A DNA stretch of 64,000 bases from NCBI GenBank assembly GCA_046757725.1, contig JBHHYU010000005.1, forward strand, positions 23,670 to 87,669, written 5' to 3'. This document shows, one piece after another, positions 43,782 to 51,520 of the stretch. The notes under the pieces were generated by a model. That model worked only from the letters and a program-made list of their open reading frames with translations, had not been told where the DNA came from and made no database searches. Both the position numbers and the translations under genes were made by a program. The stretch is from JBHHYU01 sp046757725. GTDB lineage: Bacteria > Desulfobacterota > Binatia > UBA9968. How positions within the stretch are numbered: the first letter of the stretch is position 1; each line of letters begins with the position of its first letter.

Positions 43782-44573
43782 ATGGAAATTTGTTTTCTTG
43801 GTACCGGTAGTCCATTTCCCGACCCTGAACGGGGTAGTTCGGCTATTCTGGTGGATGTGGGCTCAGCAAGAATTCTCTTGGATTGCGGACGTGGCTGCGT
43901 CCAGCAGATGGCGCGTGTCGGAGTCCCTCCGGCGACCATTACGCATTGTTTTTTGACCCATGCTCATTATGATCACGTGGCCGACTATGCCTTGCTTGTG
44001 CTGACCTCCTGGCGATTTGGGCGGAGCCACAAGCTCCAGGTGTACGGTCCCCCAGGTACACAAGCCATGTCGGATGCCCTATTTAACGAAGCTTACAAGA
44101 TAGATATTGCCGCGCGTACGGCCTTACGGAAGAAAGGAGCGCAGGGTGATATCGCCATCCATGTCACGGAAATGCGGAACGGAGATACAGTAAAGGGTGA
44201 GGGGTGGAGTCTGCGAACCGCTGAAGTCGTGCATTGGCCCATACCGATATCCTTGGGATTCCTTTTGGAAGGCGACGGCAAGCGGATTTTTTTTACCGGG
44301 GATACCGCCCCTTGCGACGCGGTGAGAGAACTCGCCTTAGGGGTGGATCTCCTTATCCATGAAGCTATGTATTTTCCACCGGAATCGGATCATTATCGAA
44401 GTCACAGCCATCCAGTATCTGTCGGAGAGATCGCTCATCAGGCCGAGGTAAAGCAGCTGGTGCTGACACACCTACAGCCGGGGATAAAAGAGCAAAGGCT
44501 CCTCAATGATGCCGGTGCGTCCTTTAAGCGCACGATCACGATAGCAACCGATCAGCTCCGTCTTGTGGTGTAG
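43782..44573 (+). CDS. Metallo-beta-lactamase-fold hydrolase (RNase Z/AHL-lactonase-like)
   Basis: 263 residues. FLGTGSPFPDPERGSSAILV, then the zinc motif THAHYDHVADY (HxHxDH), FTGDTAPC with the bridging aspartate, HEAMYF and THLQPG with the last histidine. The start resembles RNase Z, but the tRNA-binding flexible arm is not seen, so a general phosphodiesterase or arylsulfatase-type role is as likely. Stands between the beta-propeller gene and the alcohol dehydrogenase with its own spacing. Confidence 0.87.
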   Translation: MEICFLGTGSPFPDPERGSSAILVDVGSARILLDCGRGCVQQMARVGVPPATITHCFLTHAHYDHVADYALLVLTSWRFGRSHKLQVYGPPGTQAMSDALFNEAYKIDIAARTALRKKGAQGDIAIHVTEMRNGDTVKGEGWSLRTAEVVHWPIPISLGFLLEGDGKRIFFTGDTAPCDAVRELALGVDLLIHEAMYFPPESDHYRSHSHPVSVGEIAHQAEVKQLVLTHLQPGIKEQRLLNDAGASFKRTITIATDQLRLVV

Positions 44574-44636
44574 CGGCTTGATCGTGGGTTATTCGATAAT
44601 TGGAGATGGCAAAAAGCACATGAGCGGGGAAAAAGC

Positions 44637-45746
44637 GTGAGATCGCGTGCCGCCATTGCCTGGGAACCCGGTAGGCCCTTGGAAATCATAGAGGTCAATG
44701 TGGCAGGGCCTAAGCAAGGCGAATTGCTGCTACGGCTCGTCGCGACCGGGGTCTGCCATACCGACGCCTACACCCTTTCAGGAAAGGATCCGGAAGGGGT
44801 TTTCCCCGCCATCCTCGGTCACGAGGGTGGCGCCATAGTCGAGGACGTGGGACCAGGCGTCAAGAGTATTCAACCCGGTGATCACGTCTTACCCCTTTAT
44901 ATCCCTGAGTGTGGTGAATGTAAATTTTGTAGGTCTGGTAAAACAAATCTATGTCAGGCTATTCGTAACACTCAAGGTCAGGGGCTCATGCCGGACGGGA
45001 CATCGCGTTTTTCCTGTGACGGTAAAATTATCTATCACTATATGGGAACCTCGACTTTCTCGGAATATACGGTACTTCCGGAAATCGCTGTAGCAAAGAT
45101 CAATAGAACGGCCCCGCTTGATAAGGCCTGCCTACTCGGTTGCGGCATCACTACCGGTATCGGCGCGGTGCTGAATACGGCCCGAGTTGAGGCCGGCGCC
45201 ACGGTGGCGGTTTTCGGCCTTGGCGGCATCGGGCTCAGTGTCATCCAGGGGGCCGTACTCGCAAAGGCATCCCGCATCCTCGCTATTGACACCAATCCCA
45301 GAAAGTTCGAACTAGCCAGACAGTTTGGTGCAACAGATGTGATCGATCCGAGAGAATACCCGTCTCCGATCGAGCGGGTCATCACTGATCTGACGGATGG
45401 GGGCGTAGACTATTCATTCGAGTGCATTGGAAATATCAGTGTCATGCGGTCGGCATTGGAGTCTTGCCATAAGGGTTGGGGGCAATCGGTGATTATCGGT
45501 GTCGCAGGTGCAGGTGAGGAAATCAGCACCCGCCCCTTTCAACTCGTTACCGGAAGGGTTTGGCGAGGGACTGCCTTCGGCGGTGTAAAGGGCCGTTCTC
45601 AATTACCTGGCTATGTCGAGAAATACCTAGCAGGCGATATCAAGATTGATGAAATGGTAACCCACACGATGCCGCTGGAGAGGATCAACGATGCTTTTGA
45701 GCTGTTACATCAGGGTAAAAGTATACGATCGGTGGTCGTCTATTAA
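44637..45746 (+). CDS. Class III-type zinc alcohol dehydrogenase (S-(hydroxymethyl)glutathione dehydrogenase-like)
   Basis: 369 residues. Catalytic zinc: C40 in TGVCHTD and GHE at 61-63; structural zinc C92, C95, C98, C106 in ECGECKFCRSGKTNLC. NAD site VFGLGGIGLSVIQGA. GTSTFSEYTV and the FGGVKGRSQLPGYVEKYL segment are hallmarks of class III enzymes, which oxidise the formaldehyde-glutathione adduct. A formaldehyde or thiol-detoxifying role fits a C1-using organism but is inference. GTG 44637 start after GCGGGG. Confidence 0.9.
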   Translation: MRSRAAIAWEPGRPLEIIEVNVAGPKQGELLLRLVATGVCHTDAYTLSGKDPEGVFPAILGHEGGAIVEDVGPGVKSIQPGDHVLPLYIPECGECKFCRSGKTNLCQAIRNTQGQGLMPDGTSRFSCDGKIIYHYMGTSTFSEYTVLPEIAVAKINRTAPLDKACLLGCGITTGIGAVLNTARVEAGATVAVFGLGGIGLSVIQGAVLAKASRILAIDTNPRKFELARQFGATDVIDPREYPSPIERVITDLTDGGVDYSFECIGNISVMRSALESCHKGWGQSVIIGVAGAGEEISTRPFQLVTGRVWRGTAFGGVKGRSQLPGYVEKYLAGDIKIDEMVTHTMPLERINDAFELLHQGKSIRSVVVY

Positions 45747-45784
45747 TAGCCAAGAACACCGGTTCGCAAGATCGTGAATCTCCG

Positions 45785-46141
45785 ATGCAGATACCTGAGC
45801 CCTTAGATCACTTGATAAAGGCGACACAATATTCCGTGGCAGGCTTAAGCTCAGCCTTCCGGCACGAACCGGCATTCCGTCAGGAGATCATCGTGCTTGT
45901 CCTGGTTATACCTTTTGGGCTTTGGCTGGGGAAGAGTGGTACTGATCGCGCCTTGTTGATCGGAAGTTGGCTTTTGGTAATAGTAGTGGAGCTTATTAAC
46001 TCAGCCATCGAGGCTGTGGTGGACCGGATGGGATTAGAACAGCATCCACTTGCCGGTAGGGCCAAGGACCTCGGATCTTCTGCTGTATTTTGCGCTATAC
46101 TATTAGCCATCACTGTATGGATCCTTCTAGTAGTAACATGA
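45785..46141 (+). CDS. dgkA: Diacylglycerol kinase, prokaryotic type
   Basis: 118 residues with three membrane helices. AFRHEPAFRQEI start, then VVELINSAIEAVVDRMGLEQHPLAGRAKDLGSSAVF split across the catalytic segment: ELINSAIE with the essential glutamate and asparagine, and KDLGSSA. Phosphorylates diacylglycerol (or undecaprenol) at the inner membrane. Confidence 0.94.
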   Translation: MQIPEPLDHLIKATQYSVAGLSSAFRHEPAFRQEIIVLVLVIPFGLWLGKSGTDRALLIGSWLLVIVVELINSAIEAVVDRMGLEQHPLAGRAKDLGSSAVFCAILLAITVWILLVVT

Positions 46142-46201
46142 TAGGTTTTACCCCCTTTTCTCCGGTGCGGTAAAGGATTTAAATCTGAAACGTCGATTTT
46201 T

Positions 46202-46696
46202 CTATGTTTTCTGAGTTTCACTTTGCCTTTTTTGGTACATCTGCAAATAGAGATTATAGAAGGAAGAGATGGAACGCTCTTCTAATTCCGGGTGGCCACG
46301 GTTTGTCCGGTACAGGATCATGATCGTCAGCTCCTTTCTGGAAACCTGAAGTAACTGGGCCCCCTTCATGTCGAGGTACGCCCCTAGTGTACGTAGTATA
46401 CTGGACTGGCTGTAAAAATCCGGGAGCCTGTGTGCTTCCCGGCGGTTTCCCCGCCCTAGCTGTTCCAGCCGTGCGATATCGGCAGAAGAATAACTTAACT
46501 GCCAAGACTCTTGTTCTCTGTGATCCCGGCCTTGCCACTTTTGCAATAATGCTTGCAGCGGATTCCGCTTAGCCGGTTTTCCACGGACAAGGTAAGTATC
46601 GCCACTACTTCTTAGGTCAAAGGCATCCATCCGCTCCGCCTCCAGTGCTTGCCCGATCGCCCGCAGCGCCTGATTATAAAATGTGCTTGATTTCAT
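46202..46696 (-). CDS. Unknown-family protein, paralogue 2 of 3
   Basis: 164 residues, not recognised. Matches paralogues at 19660 and 46832: ALRAIGQAL, YSSADIARLEQLG, LPDFYSQ, ILRTLGAYLDMKG, SSFYNLY in the same order. No signal peptide or membrane helix. GGAGGTCCA directly before ATG 46696 is an excellent ribosome binding site and rules against the upstream GTG 46711. Divergent from paralogue 3, with about 135 bases between their starts; it converges on dgkA. Confidence 0.8.
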   Translation of the reverse strand: MKSSTFYNQALRAIGQALEAERMDAFDLRSSGDTYLVRGKPAKRNPLQALLQKWQGRDHREQESWQLSYSSADIARLEQLGRGNRREAHRLPDFYSQSSILRTLGAYLDMKGAQLLQVSRKELTIMILYRTNRGHPELEERSISSFYNLYLQMYQKRQSETQKT

Positions 46697-46759
46697 TGGA
46701 CCTCCAGCCACAGTAGCAGACTCGTAGAAAGAGCCGCTAGCTTATTTCTAGTAGCTGGC

Positions 46760-46786
46760 ATAATATAGAGATGTAAGATTTGTCAA
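46760..46786 (-). promoter_or_regulatory. Promoter of paralogue 2
   Basis: On the minus strand: TTGACA (46786-46781), 15-base spacer, TATTAT (46765-46760). Start expected near 46753, giving a leader of about 57 bases. It lies in the shared divergent region, so paralogue 3 could be co-regulated. Confidence 0.4.
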
Positions 46787-46831
46787 TGGCTTTTCGATCG
46801 ATTTTTTATATCTTCGTTTCTGCTGTTGGAA

Positions 46832-47359
46832 ATGACTTTTTTAGGCACGTCCTGTAGCCAAAGCCTGCGTGCAATCGGGCAAGCGCTGGAGGCACGAGAT
46901 CTTGGAGAGTTTCAACTAGAGTACCGCGACGACGCGCTGCATGTACATGAAACCTCAAAACAGCCGGTACAGAGGTCAAGCCTTGTTCGGGAGATATTGA
47001 AAGCCCCAAGACATATAAGTATCCTTCAGGTCGTTTTGAGGCATTGGCGTCACCTTAACCCAGATCTTCCTGAGATGGGATACAGCGCGTCGGACATAGC
47101 ATCCCTGGAACAGAAAGGCCGGTCAAGACGCGGCCATTTACAATACATACCGGACTTCTACAGCTTGCCGGAACTCCTACGCACGGTTGGCGCGTATGTC
47201 GATTTCCAGGGCGGCAATTTGCTTACAATTCATAAGCGAGGGGATGTGCTTGTCCTTGGGTACGAAAAACCGAGTGGTACTCCAAACAGGGAAGAACGGA
47301 CAGTTGCCTCTTTTTACAATATTTTTGTACAGTTGTGCCGCGAAAGAATCCGCTCTTAG
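46832..47359 (+). CDS. Unknown-family protein, paralogue 3 of 3
   Basis: 175 residues, not recognised. Blocks shared with the other two: SLRAIGQAL, YSASDIASLEQKG, IPDFYSL, LLRTVGAYVDFQG, ASFYNIF. It has about a dozen more residues between blocks 1 and 2. No export signal. No good ribosome binding site precedes ATG 46832 (or TTG 46826), unlike the other paralogues, so expression may be lower. A terminator hairpin follows, separating it from the pyr operon. Confidence 0.78.
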   Translation: MTFLGTSCSQSLRAIGQALEARDLGEFQLEYRDDALHVHETSKQPVQRSSLVREILKAPRHISILQVVLRHWRHLNPDLPEMGYSASDIASLEQKGRSRRGHLQYIPDFYSLPELLRTVGAYVDFQGGNLLTIHKRGDVLVLGYEKPSGTPNREERTVASFYNIFVQLCRERIRS

Positions 47360-47375
47360 GCTGTGAGGATATGAG

Positions 47376-47408
47376 ATCACCGGCTTGGTAGACCCGGTGT
47401 CAGTTTTT
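47376..47408 (+). terminator. Intrinsic terminator after paralogue 3
   Basis: CACCGG (47378-47383) pairs with CCGGTG (47394-47399) across a 10-base loop, then CAG and TTTTT (47404-47408). Moderate strength. Confidence 0.55.
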
Positions 47409-47421
47409 AGATCAGAAATCC

Positions 47422-47450
47422 TTGACTTTAAACCCCGATAGGCCTATAAG
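47422..47450 (+). promoter_or_regulatory. Promoter of the pyrimidine operon
   Basis: TTGACT (47422-47427), 17-base spacer, TATAAG (47445-47450): a good sigma70 match. Predicted start near 47457. Confidence 0.65.
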
Positions 47451-47458
47451 ATCTACAG

Positions 47459-47492
47459 CCTTTTAACCTAGTCCCGCGAGATTGGGAAGGGC
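47459..47492 (+). promoter_or_regulatory. PyrR-binding loop in the pyr leader
   Basis: CTTTTAACCTAGTCCCGCGAG and the bases after it (ATTGGGAAGG) match the PyrR recognition pattern of the anti-antiterminator, whose core is AGUCC-N-G-N-GAG in a purine-rich hairpin. The core AGTCCCGCGAG is 47470-47480. Bound PyrR-UMP would stabilise this hairpin and favour the terminator at 47531. Confidence 0.65.
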
Positions 47493-47530
47493 CGTATGCC
47501 ATTTCATAATCATTTATTCATAGTCACTCC

Positions 47531-47565
47531 AAGACCTCCGCGATGCGCCGTGGAGGTCTTTTTTT
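47531..47565 (+). terminator. Attenuator terminator of the pyr leader
   Basis: AAGACCTCC (47531-47539) pairs with GGAGGTCTT (47552-47560), loop of 12, followed by a run of seven T (47559-47565). It ends 16-25 bases before pyrR starts, so reading through it controls the whole operon. With the upstream PyrR-binding loop it forms a typical PyrR attenuation leader. Confidence 0.75.
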
Positions 47566-47581
47566 GCCTCCGGTTGGTTAA

Positions 47582-48157
47582 GTGAAAACGATGGCGAAAC
47601 GAATCATTGTTGACGGTGAAGAGCTTCAACGGACTGTCCATCGGTTGGCCCATGAAATTATAGAAAAAAACGGTGGATTAGAGGGGCTCGTACTCGTGGG
47701 TATACTTTCCCGTGGAGCGGTCCTGGTACGGAGAATCGCCCGAAAAATTGAAGCCCTAAGTGGGAGGCCTCCATCCATAGGAATCATTGATGTCACCCGT
47801 TATCGTGATGACATTAGGAAAGAAGGGGAGGCAAGGGAGCCTGTCCCCATGCATGTGCCGGTGTCGGTGGAGGAAAAGAGGGTCGTCTTGGTGGACGACG
47901 TCATTTACACCGGACGAACCATACGTGCAGCATTAGAGCACATAAGCCAAATTGGAAAGCCGGAAAAGATCCTCGTAGCAATCCTAGTAGACCGGGGAGA
48001 CCGAGAACTGCCGATCAAAGCTGATATCGTGGGTCGGAATGTCCAGGTTAAGGATTCGGAGAGAGTTAATGTTTTACTTGAAGAATTGGATGGCCTGGAC
48101 CAGGTTACGGTAACTACGGCTGTGCAGCGGGGCCCCCTTTATCGAAAAGGAATTTAA
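47582..48157 (+). CDS. pyrR: Pyrimidine operon attenuation protein / uracil phosphoribosyltransferase PyrR
   Basis: 191 residues from GTG 47582 (ATG 47591 is as likely; neither has a clear ribosome binding site). AHEIIEKNGGLEGLVLVGILSRG and the PRPP loop VVLVDDVIYTGRTIRAAL identify PyrR; IGIIDVTRYRDDI and VPVSVEEKRVVLVDD fit as well. It binds UMP and then the pyr leader RNA to terminate transcription, and may have weak uracil phosphoribosyltransferase activity. The leader upstream carries a matching target. A second PyrR-like domain is fused to the product of the next gene, so this operon encodes two. Confidence 0.95.
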   Translation: MKTMAKRIIVDGEELQRTVHRLAHEIIEKNGGLEGLVLVGILSRGAVLVRRIARKIEALSGRPPSIGIIDVTRYRDDIRKEGEAREPVPMHVPVSVEEKRVVLVDDVIYTGRTIRAALEHISQIGKPEKILVAILVDRGDRELPIKADIVGRNVQVKDSERVNVLLEELDGLDQVTVTTAVQRGPLYRKGI

Positions 48158-48173
48158 AGCAAATTCGTAACTG

Positions 48174-50123
48174 ATGAAACGGGACTTAATAACGATTGCG
48201 GATCTTAGCGACCAAGAGATTGAGGAGATCTTTAATCTGGCGGACGCTATGGGTCCTAGGGATGTTGCCGCTCCAGAGGTGGGATCCTGTACTGGAAAAA
48301 TCATGGCCACTCTTTTTTATGAGCCAAGCACCCGGACCCGGCTTTCCTTTGAATCAGCAATGCATCGATTAGGCGGGTCTGTTATTAGCTGCCCTGATAT
48401 GAAAGCTTCATCTACAGCCAAAGGAGAGAGCATTGCTGACACTTCAAAGGTAGTTTCCAGTTACGCGGATGTTTTGGTAATCCGGCACTATTGGAACGGG
48501 GCGGTCCAGGCCATGGCGGAGTATGCCGACGTTCCAGTTGTTAATGCCGGAGATGGAAGCCACGAGCATCCTAGCCAAACCCTTTGCGACCTCTATACGT
48601 TGAAGAAGGAAAAGGGGAATCTTAAAGGCCTGAACGTGGTGATCTTCGGAGACCTCAAACGCGGGAGAACCACCCATTCCTTGATCTATGCCCTGGCGCG
48701 GTTTGGAGCTAATGTGATCACCTTAGCAGCAGGTGGCATGGAGCTTCCCCAATACGTTATTGAGAAGCTGGAGTCGGTTTACCACTACAGCTTGGGGCCA
48801 GTGGCCGCGGGTGACCTGCAAGGCGTGGTTACGGAGAGCGATGCCGTCTATTTGACTCCGAGCCAACCTCATCAGTTGGCCCTTTTTACGGAAGTTGATG
48901 CGGATGTTCAAAATCGTTTGTCGCGAATGGTTTCCGGACTCAAGTTTGACGCTTTCTATGTAACCCGCCAACAGAAGGAACGCATGGAAAAAGATAGCGC
49001 AAACGATGGCGCTTATCCCCGGATAGGCAAGCGTTTTTTAAAAGAGAAACGCTTTAAGGATACCGTAGTGATGCACCCACTGCCACGGGTGGATGAGCTT
49101 TCACAGGAGGTGGATGCGGATCGTAGGGGAATTTATTTTAAACAAGCCGCGTATGGGGTTCCGATCCGGATGGCCCTACTCAAGTTCCTCTTTGATGCCT
49201 TGGCAAAGCAAAAAACACGCCCAACGCAGCAAAGAGTTCCCCTCTACGAGAGCCCGGAACGAACGGGGCCGCAATGTCCAAACTCGAACTGTGTAACTCG
49301 GACGGAGCTCACTTCGACTCGACCCAGGTTCGAAGTGCTATTCGCCGGCCCAGGCGCAGGGATGATCCTTCGATGCTACTACTGTGACCATCAACTCAAG
49401 ATCCGGTATGCGGGGCATACAAAATCCAGACGTTATTGTCCTTATGATGTCAGCCTCCGTGACATTGTCCGGGAGTGGCTGAATCAAGGCGAATTAGCGA
49501 TTTTCGAATCGATTAAACAGGCCGAAGAACTGGAATATGAACCGTATAAGATAGGCCCGCAACGCAACATCATGAACGAGACGCAGATTTCCGATGCGCT
49601 CCAGCAGATGGGTAAGCAGATTCTCAATGACAGCCACGAACCGGATAGGCTGCTAATCCTTGGGATCCGTACCAAAGGAGTATTCCTAGCGAAGCGCATT
49701 GCTGCCCAGTTGGAGAGGGCGCAGAATCGGAGGATTGAGCTGGGTGAAATCGAGATCTACGGTAGCGGGGATGACCTCAGAAAAATCGCCTCATCCGATT
49801 CAGAACCGTCACCCATCAATTTAAAAGACCGCACGGTGGTCCTGGTAGACGATGTCATTCATACCGGGAGGACAGTCAGGAGCGCCCTTAGCATTATTTT
49901 TAAAGCCGGTCGACCTCGATCGGTAAGACTCGCCGTTTTGATCGACCGGGGTCATCGAGAAGTACCCGTGAAACCGAACTATGTGGGAAAGCATATACCA
50001 AGCTCCGGAAGGGAAAGGGTCCGAGTGAAACTCCGCGAGGTGGAACAGAACGAAAAGGACAAGGTCGTTGCCTATTCCATTGTTACCCCGACGGTTTCTC
50101 AAGAGACAAGCCTTACGGCATGA
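48174..50123 (+). CDS. pyrB: Aspartate carbamoyltransferase fused to PyrI zinc domain and a second PyrR domain
   Basis: 649 residues in three parts. Residues 1-345: ATCase catalytic chain, with carbamoyl-phosphate loop STRTR (52-56), K83 in STAKGES, HPSQ (132-135) and HPLPR (301-305). Residues 360-430: a zinc-binding domain with C368-x4-C373 and C401-x2-C404; CPNSNC is identical to E. coli PyrI, but PyrI's nucleotide-binding N-domain is absent. Residues 467-640: a PyrR-like domain with PRPP loop VVLVDDVIHTGRTVRSAL (555-572). First pathway-specific step of pyrimidine synthesis, in the cytoplasm. One uninterrupted frame, 16 bases after pyrR and overlapping carA by four. The PyrR part may replace PyrI as a UMP sensor; that is inference. 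Confidence 0.93.
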   Translation: MKRDLITIADLSDQEIEEIFNLADAMGPRDVAAPEVGSCTGKIMATLFYEPSTRTRLSFESAMHRLGGSVISCPDMKASSTAKGESIADTSKVVSSYADVLVIRHYWNGAVQAMAEYADVPVVNAGDGSHEHPSQTLCDLYTLKKEKGNLKGLNVVIFGDLKRGRTTHSLIYALARFGANVITLAAGGMELPQYVIEKLESVYHYSLGPVAAGDLQGVVTESDAVYLTPSQPHQLALFTEVDADVQNRLSRMVSGLKFDAFYVTRQQKERMEKDSANDGAYPRIGKRFLKEKRFKDTVVMHPLPRVDELSQEVDADRRGIYFKQAAYGVPIRMALLKFLFDALAKQKTRPTQQRVPLYESPERTGPQCPNSNCVTRTELTSTRPRFEVLFAGPGAGMILRCYYCDHQLKIRYAGHTKSRRYCPYDVSLRDIVREWLNQGELAIFESIKQAEELEYEPYKIGPQRNIMNETQISDALQQMGKQILNDSHEPDRLLILGIRTKGVFLAKRIAAQLERAQNRRIELGEIEIYGSGDDLRKIASSDSEPSPINLKDRTVVLVDDVIHTGRTVRSALSIIFKAGRPRSVRLAVLIDRGHREVPVKPNYVGKHIPSSGRERVRVKLREVEQNEKDKVVAYSIVTPTVSQETSLTA

Positions 50124-51301
50124 AGGCAATACTCGTATTGGCAGATGGTTGGTTTTATCTCGGGCGATCCTTCGGGGCGAGAGGTGAGGCCACGGGGGAG
50201 GTCGTCTTCAATACGAGTATGACCGGCTATCAGGAGATATTGACAGACCCATCCTACGAAGGACAGATGGTTGCCATGACCTATCCAGAGATCGGTAATG
50301 TCGGAGTCAATGTCGAGGATGCTGAGGCGCAAAGACCTTATACAACAGGCTTCATCGTCAAAGAGAACTCTTCCCGCCCAAGCAACTGGCGGGCAGGCCA
50401 ATCTCTACAGGAATATATGAAAACACACCGTATCGTAGGCATCGAAGGGATCGATACACGTTCGCTAGTACGCCATATCCGTCAGCAGGGTTCTCAACAG
50501 GGGATTATCTCGACGGCCACTCAGGATTTGGACGAGTTGGTTGCCAAAGCAAAAACACTACCCAGCCTCATTGGAAGAGACCTAGTCAAGGAAGTCACCT
50601 GCCACGAACCCTATGAGTGGAATGAAGGACGGTGGGAACTGGAAACAGGATATAGAAAACGGGAGGCAGTGGATGGAAAGAAGCAATCGAGATTCAGGAC
50701 CGCAGGTTTTGATAATCCAATTTTTTTCGTTGTGGCCTATGACTTCGGTATAAAGCGGAACATCCTGCGAAATCTTGCCGAGTGTGGCTGTAAGGTCAAG
50801 GTGGTTCCGGCCTGGACTTCTGCGGCGGAGGCATTGTCCTTGAATCCGGACGGCATTTTTCTCTCTAACGGCCCCGGGGACCCCGATGCAGTCTCTTACG
50901 CCAGGGAGAACGTGCGGCAACTGGTAGGAAAAAAACCGATCTTCGGTATCTGTCTCGGACATCAGATCATGGCCTTGGCTTTAGGGGGCAAGACCTACAA
51001 GCTCAAGTTTGGTCACCACGGAGGGAATCAGCCGGTCATGGATCTTGCGACACGTAGGGTCGAGATCACCGTCCAGAACCATGGTTTTGCTGTGGATGCG
51101 GACTCTCTCAAAGGGGCGGCGGAGGTTACTCATCTCAATCTGAATGACCACACTGTGGAGGGATTGGCACACCGCGAGTTGCCCATTTTCTCGGTTCAGT
51201 ATCATCCCGAATCCTCCCCGGGCCCCCATGATGCTGGATATCTGTTTCGGAGGTTCGTGTCACTGATGGAGAAGTTTAAAGAACCCCATGGAACTACCTA
51301 A
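50120..51301 (+). CDS. carA: Carbamoyl-phosphate synthase small (glutaminase) subunit
   Basis: 393 residues. The N-terminal CarA domain has GYQEILTDPSYEGQMVAMTYP and IVGIEGIDTRSLVRHIR; the class I glutaminase domain has the nucleophile in FGICLGHQIMALALG, SNGPGDP and the HPESSPGPHDA histidine-glutamate pair. Hydrolyses glutamine and channels ammonia to CarB. ATGA overlap with the upstream fusion gene. Confidence 0.97.
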   Translation: MKAILVLADGWFYLGRSFGARGEATGEVVFNTSMTGYQEILTDPSYEGQMVAMTYPEIGNVGVNVEDAEAQRPYTTGFIVKENSSRPSNWRAGQSLQEYMKTHRIVGIEGIDTRSLVRHIRQQGSQQGIISTATQDLDELVAKAKTLPSLIGRDLVKEVTCHEPYEWNEGRWELETGYRKREAVDGKKQSRFRTAGFDNPIFFVVAYDFGIKRNILRNLAECGCKVKVVPAWTSAAEALSLNPDGIFLSNGPGDPDAVSYARENVRQLVGKKPIFGICLGHQIMALALGGKTYKLKFGHHGGNQPVMDLATRRVEITVQNHGFAVDADSLKGAAEVTHLNLNDHTVEGLAHRELPIFSVQYHPESSPGPHDAGYLFRRFVSLMEKFKEPHGTT

Positions 51302-51501
51302 TAAACATTGGCTTGTACAACAGATTTACGATGGCTCCCAATCGTCTGATAAAAATCAATTTCCTGCTCACAACCTGTGGCAGATGAGGCGAGAGACGTG
51401 GTCACTTCGAGAAACTGCTTTTACTGAAAAGGCAACCCCTCTCTCAGCTTGATAAGGCCCTCGCTGAAATAAAAGCCGGGTATTTCATAGAAACGTACTA
51501 A
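51288..51501 (+). pseudogene. Possible remnant of a small gene between carA and carB
   Basis: A 54-codon frame begins at ATG 51288 (inside the carA end) and stops at 51452; a different frame stays open to a stop at 51501 and reads LSQLDKALAEIKAGYFIETY. Joined by one frameshift they would give about 70 residues. No recognised family and no ribosome binding site, so this may be chance. Nothing else is seen in the 219-base gap. Confidence 0.2.
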
Positions 51502-51520
51502 GGAAGTTGATCGCTAAATC

